Positions 63,873-64,000 of a stretch of DNA of 64,000 nucleotides are shown in pieces. The notes beneath the pieces were generated by a model. It made no database searches. It was given only the letters and a program-made list of their open reading frames with translations, and was not told where the DNA came from. The DNA comes from Methylobacterium sp. J-068 (lineage in GTDB: Bacteria; Pseudomonadota; Alphaproteobacteria; Rhizobiales; Beijerinckiaceae), in assembly GCF_022829445.1 (NCBI RefSeq), contig NZ_JAKSXY010000122.1:186001-250000 (forward strand). Direction: 5' to 3'. Made by a program: the position numbers and the translations under genes. Numbering within the stretch: position 1 is the first letter of the stretch; each line of letters opens with the position of its first letter.

Positions 63873-64000
63873 TCAGACGGTCTGGAGGCTGCCGGCGGAC
63901 TGCTTGCCGCTGCGCTTGTCGGTTTCCATCTCGTAGGAGACCTTCTGGCCTTCCGCGAGGCCACGAAGGCCGGCGCGCTCGACGGCCGAGATGTGCACGA
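63873..64000 (-). CDS. Cold-shock (CspA-type) protein, 3' part only
   Basis: The last 42 codons of a gene cut by the right edge of the window. It reads VHISAVERAGLRGLAEGQKVSYEMETDKRSGKQSAGSLQTV, the second half of a CspA-fold protein: the RNP2-like VHISAVERAG, then GQKVSYE and a GKQSAGSL tail. It binds single-stranded RNA/DNA. Two hairpins follow it. Confidence 0.9.
   Translation of the reverse strand, partial: VHISAVERAGLRGLAEGQKVSYEMETDKRSGKQSAGSLQTV

Overview
The window is a GC-rich chromosomal segment with dense coding, many 1-4 bp gene overlaps (ATGA/GTGA) and no rRNA, tRNA, insertion sequence, integrase or CRISPR array that I can see. The gene content points to an alphaproteobacterium of the Rhizobiales/Hyphomicrobiales, most likely a Methylobacteriaceae member (inference). 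Supporting evidence is the ChvI/ChvG-HprK-EIIA-HPr block, the addA-addB-murU-tsaE/amgK-divL-ahcY block, aerobic cobaltochelatase CobS/CobT, and several short secreted or small proteins typical of this order.

Layout. 1-3.4 kb: a Lys/Ala/Pro-rich protein, elongation factor 4 (lepA) and a HugZ-like FMN/heme protein. 3.7-7.7 kb: the ChvI-ChvG two-component system followed by a short HPr kinase, a mannose-type EIIA and HPr, a regulatory phosphotransfer relay without sugar permeases. 8.2-9.1 kb: a protein resembling a Tae4-type peptidoglycan amidase, with no immunity gene beside it. 9.3-13.1 kb: an uncharacterised protein, a CobW/COG0523 metallochaperone with a Zur-like operator, and a D,D-carboxypeptidase. 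13.5-15.2 kb: queE-queD-queC for preQ0 synthesis. 15.3-16.1 kb: a Fic enzyme with its small inhibitor-like partner. 16.3-21.3 kb: a LysR regulator divergent from a small membrane protein, then an exonuclease/ATP-dependent ligase/YjbQ operon. The ligase carries a palindromic repeat inserted in frame. 21.3-24.7 kb: a TPR-methyltransferase, a DUF1275 membrane protein, ArfB, a BolA protein and a DnaJ-domain protein. 24.9-28.3 kb: cobS, a DUF29 gene, cobT.

28.3-42.2 kb is a long minus-strand block. In transcription order it runs ahcY, divL, then tsaE-amgK fusion, VOC protein, murU, addB, addA. It joins S-adenosylhomocysteine recycling, cell-cycle phosphorelay control, tRNA t6A synthesis, cell-wall sugar recycling and double-strand-break repair. 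42.4-47 kb: a small secreted protein, flavohaemoglobin hmp divergent from nsrR with an NsrR-type operator between them, an acyl-CoA synthetase and a nitroreductase. 47-50 kb: small proteins, a glutathione peroxidase, a PRC-barrel protein and a degenerate receiver. 50.4-52.8 kb: argJ, a SIMPL-domain protein and mutT, coupled by GTGA overlaps. 52.9-58.2 kb: a DUF6880-like protein, a DUF427 protein, a methyltransferase, a glycine-rich small protein, comF and a NarK-like transporter. 58.4-64 kb: a large GAF/PAS HWE-type kinase, small proteins, an L,D-transpeptidase, a DUF6481-like protein and the 3' end of a cold-shock gene cut by the window edge.

The most notable items are the orphan Tae4-like amidase, the in-frame palindromic repeat in the DNA ligase, the Fic/inhibitor pair, and three well-formed operators (Zur-, NsrR- and SahR-like). 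Operator and function names were assigned by reading motifs; no database search was run.
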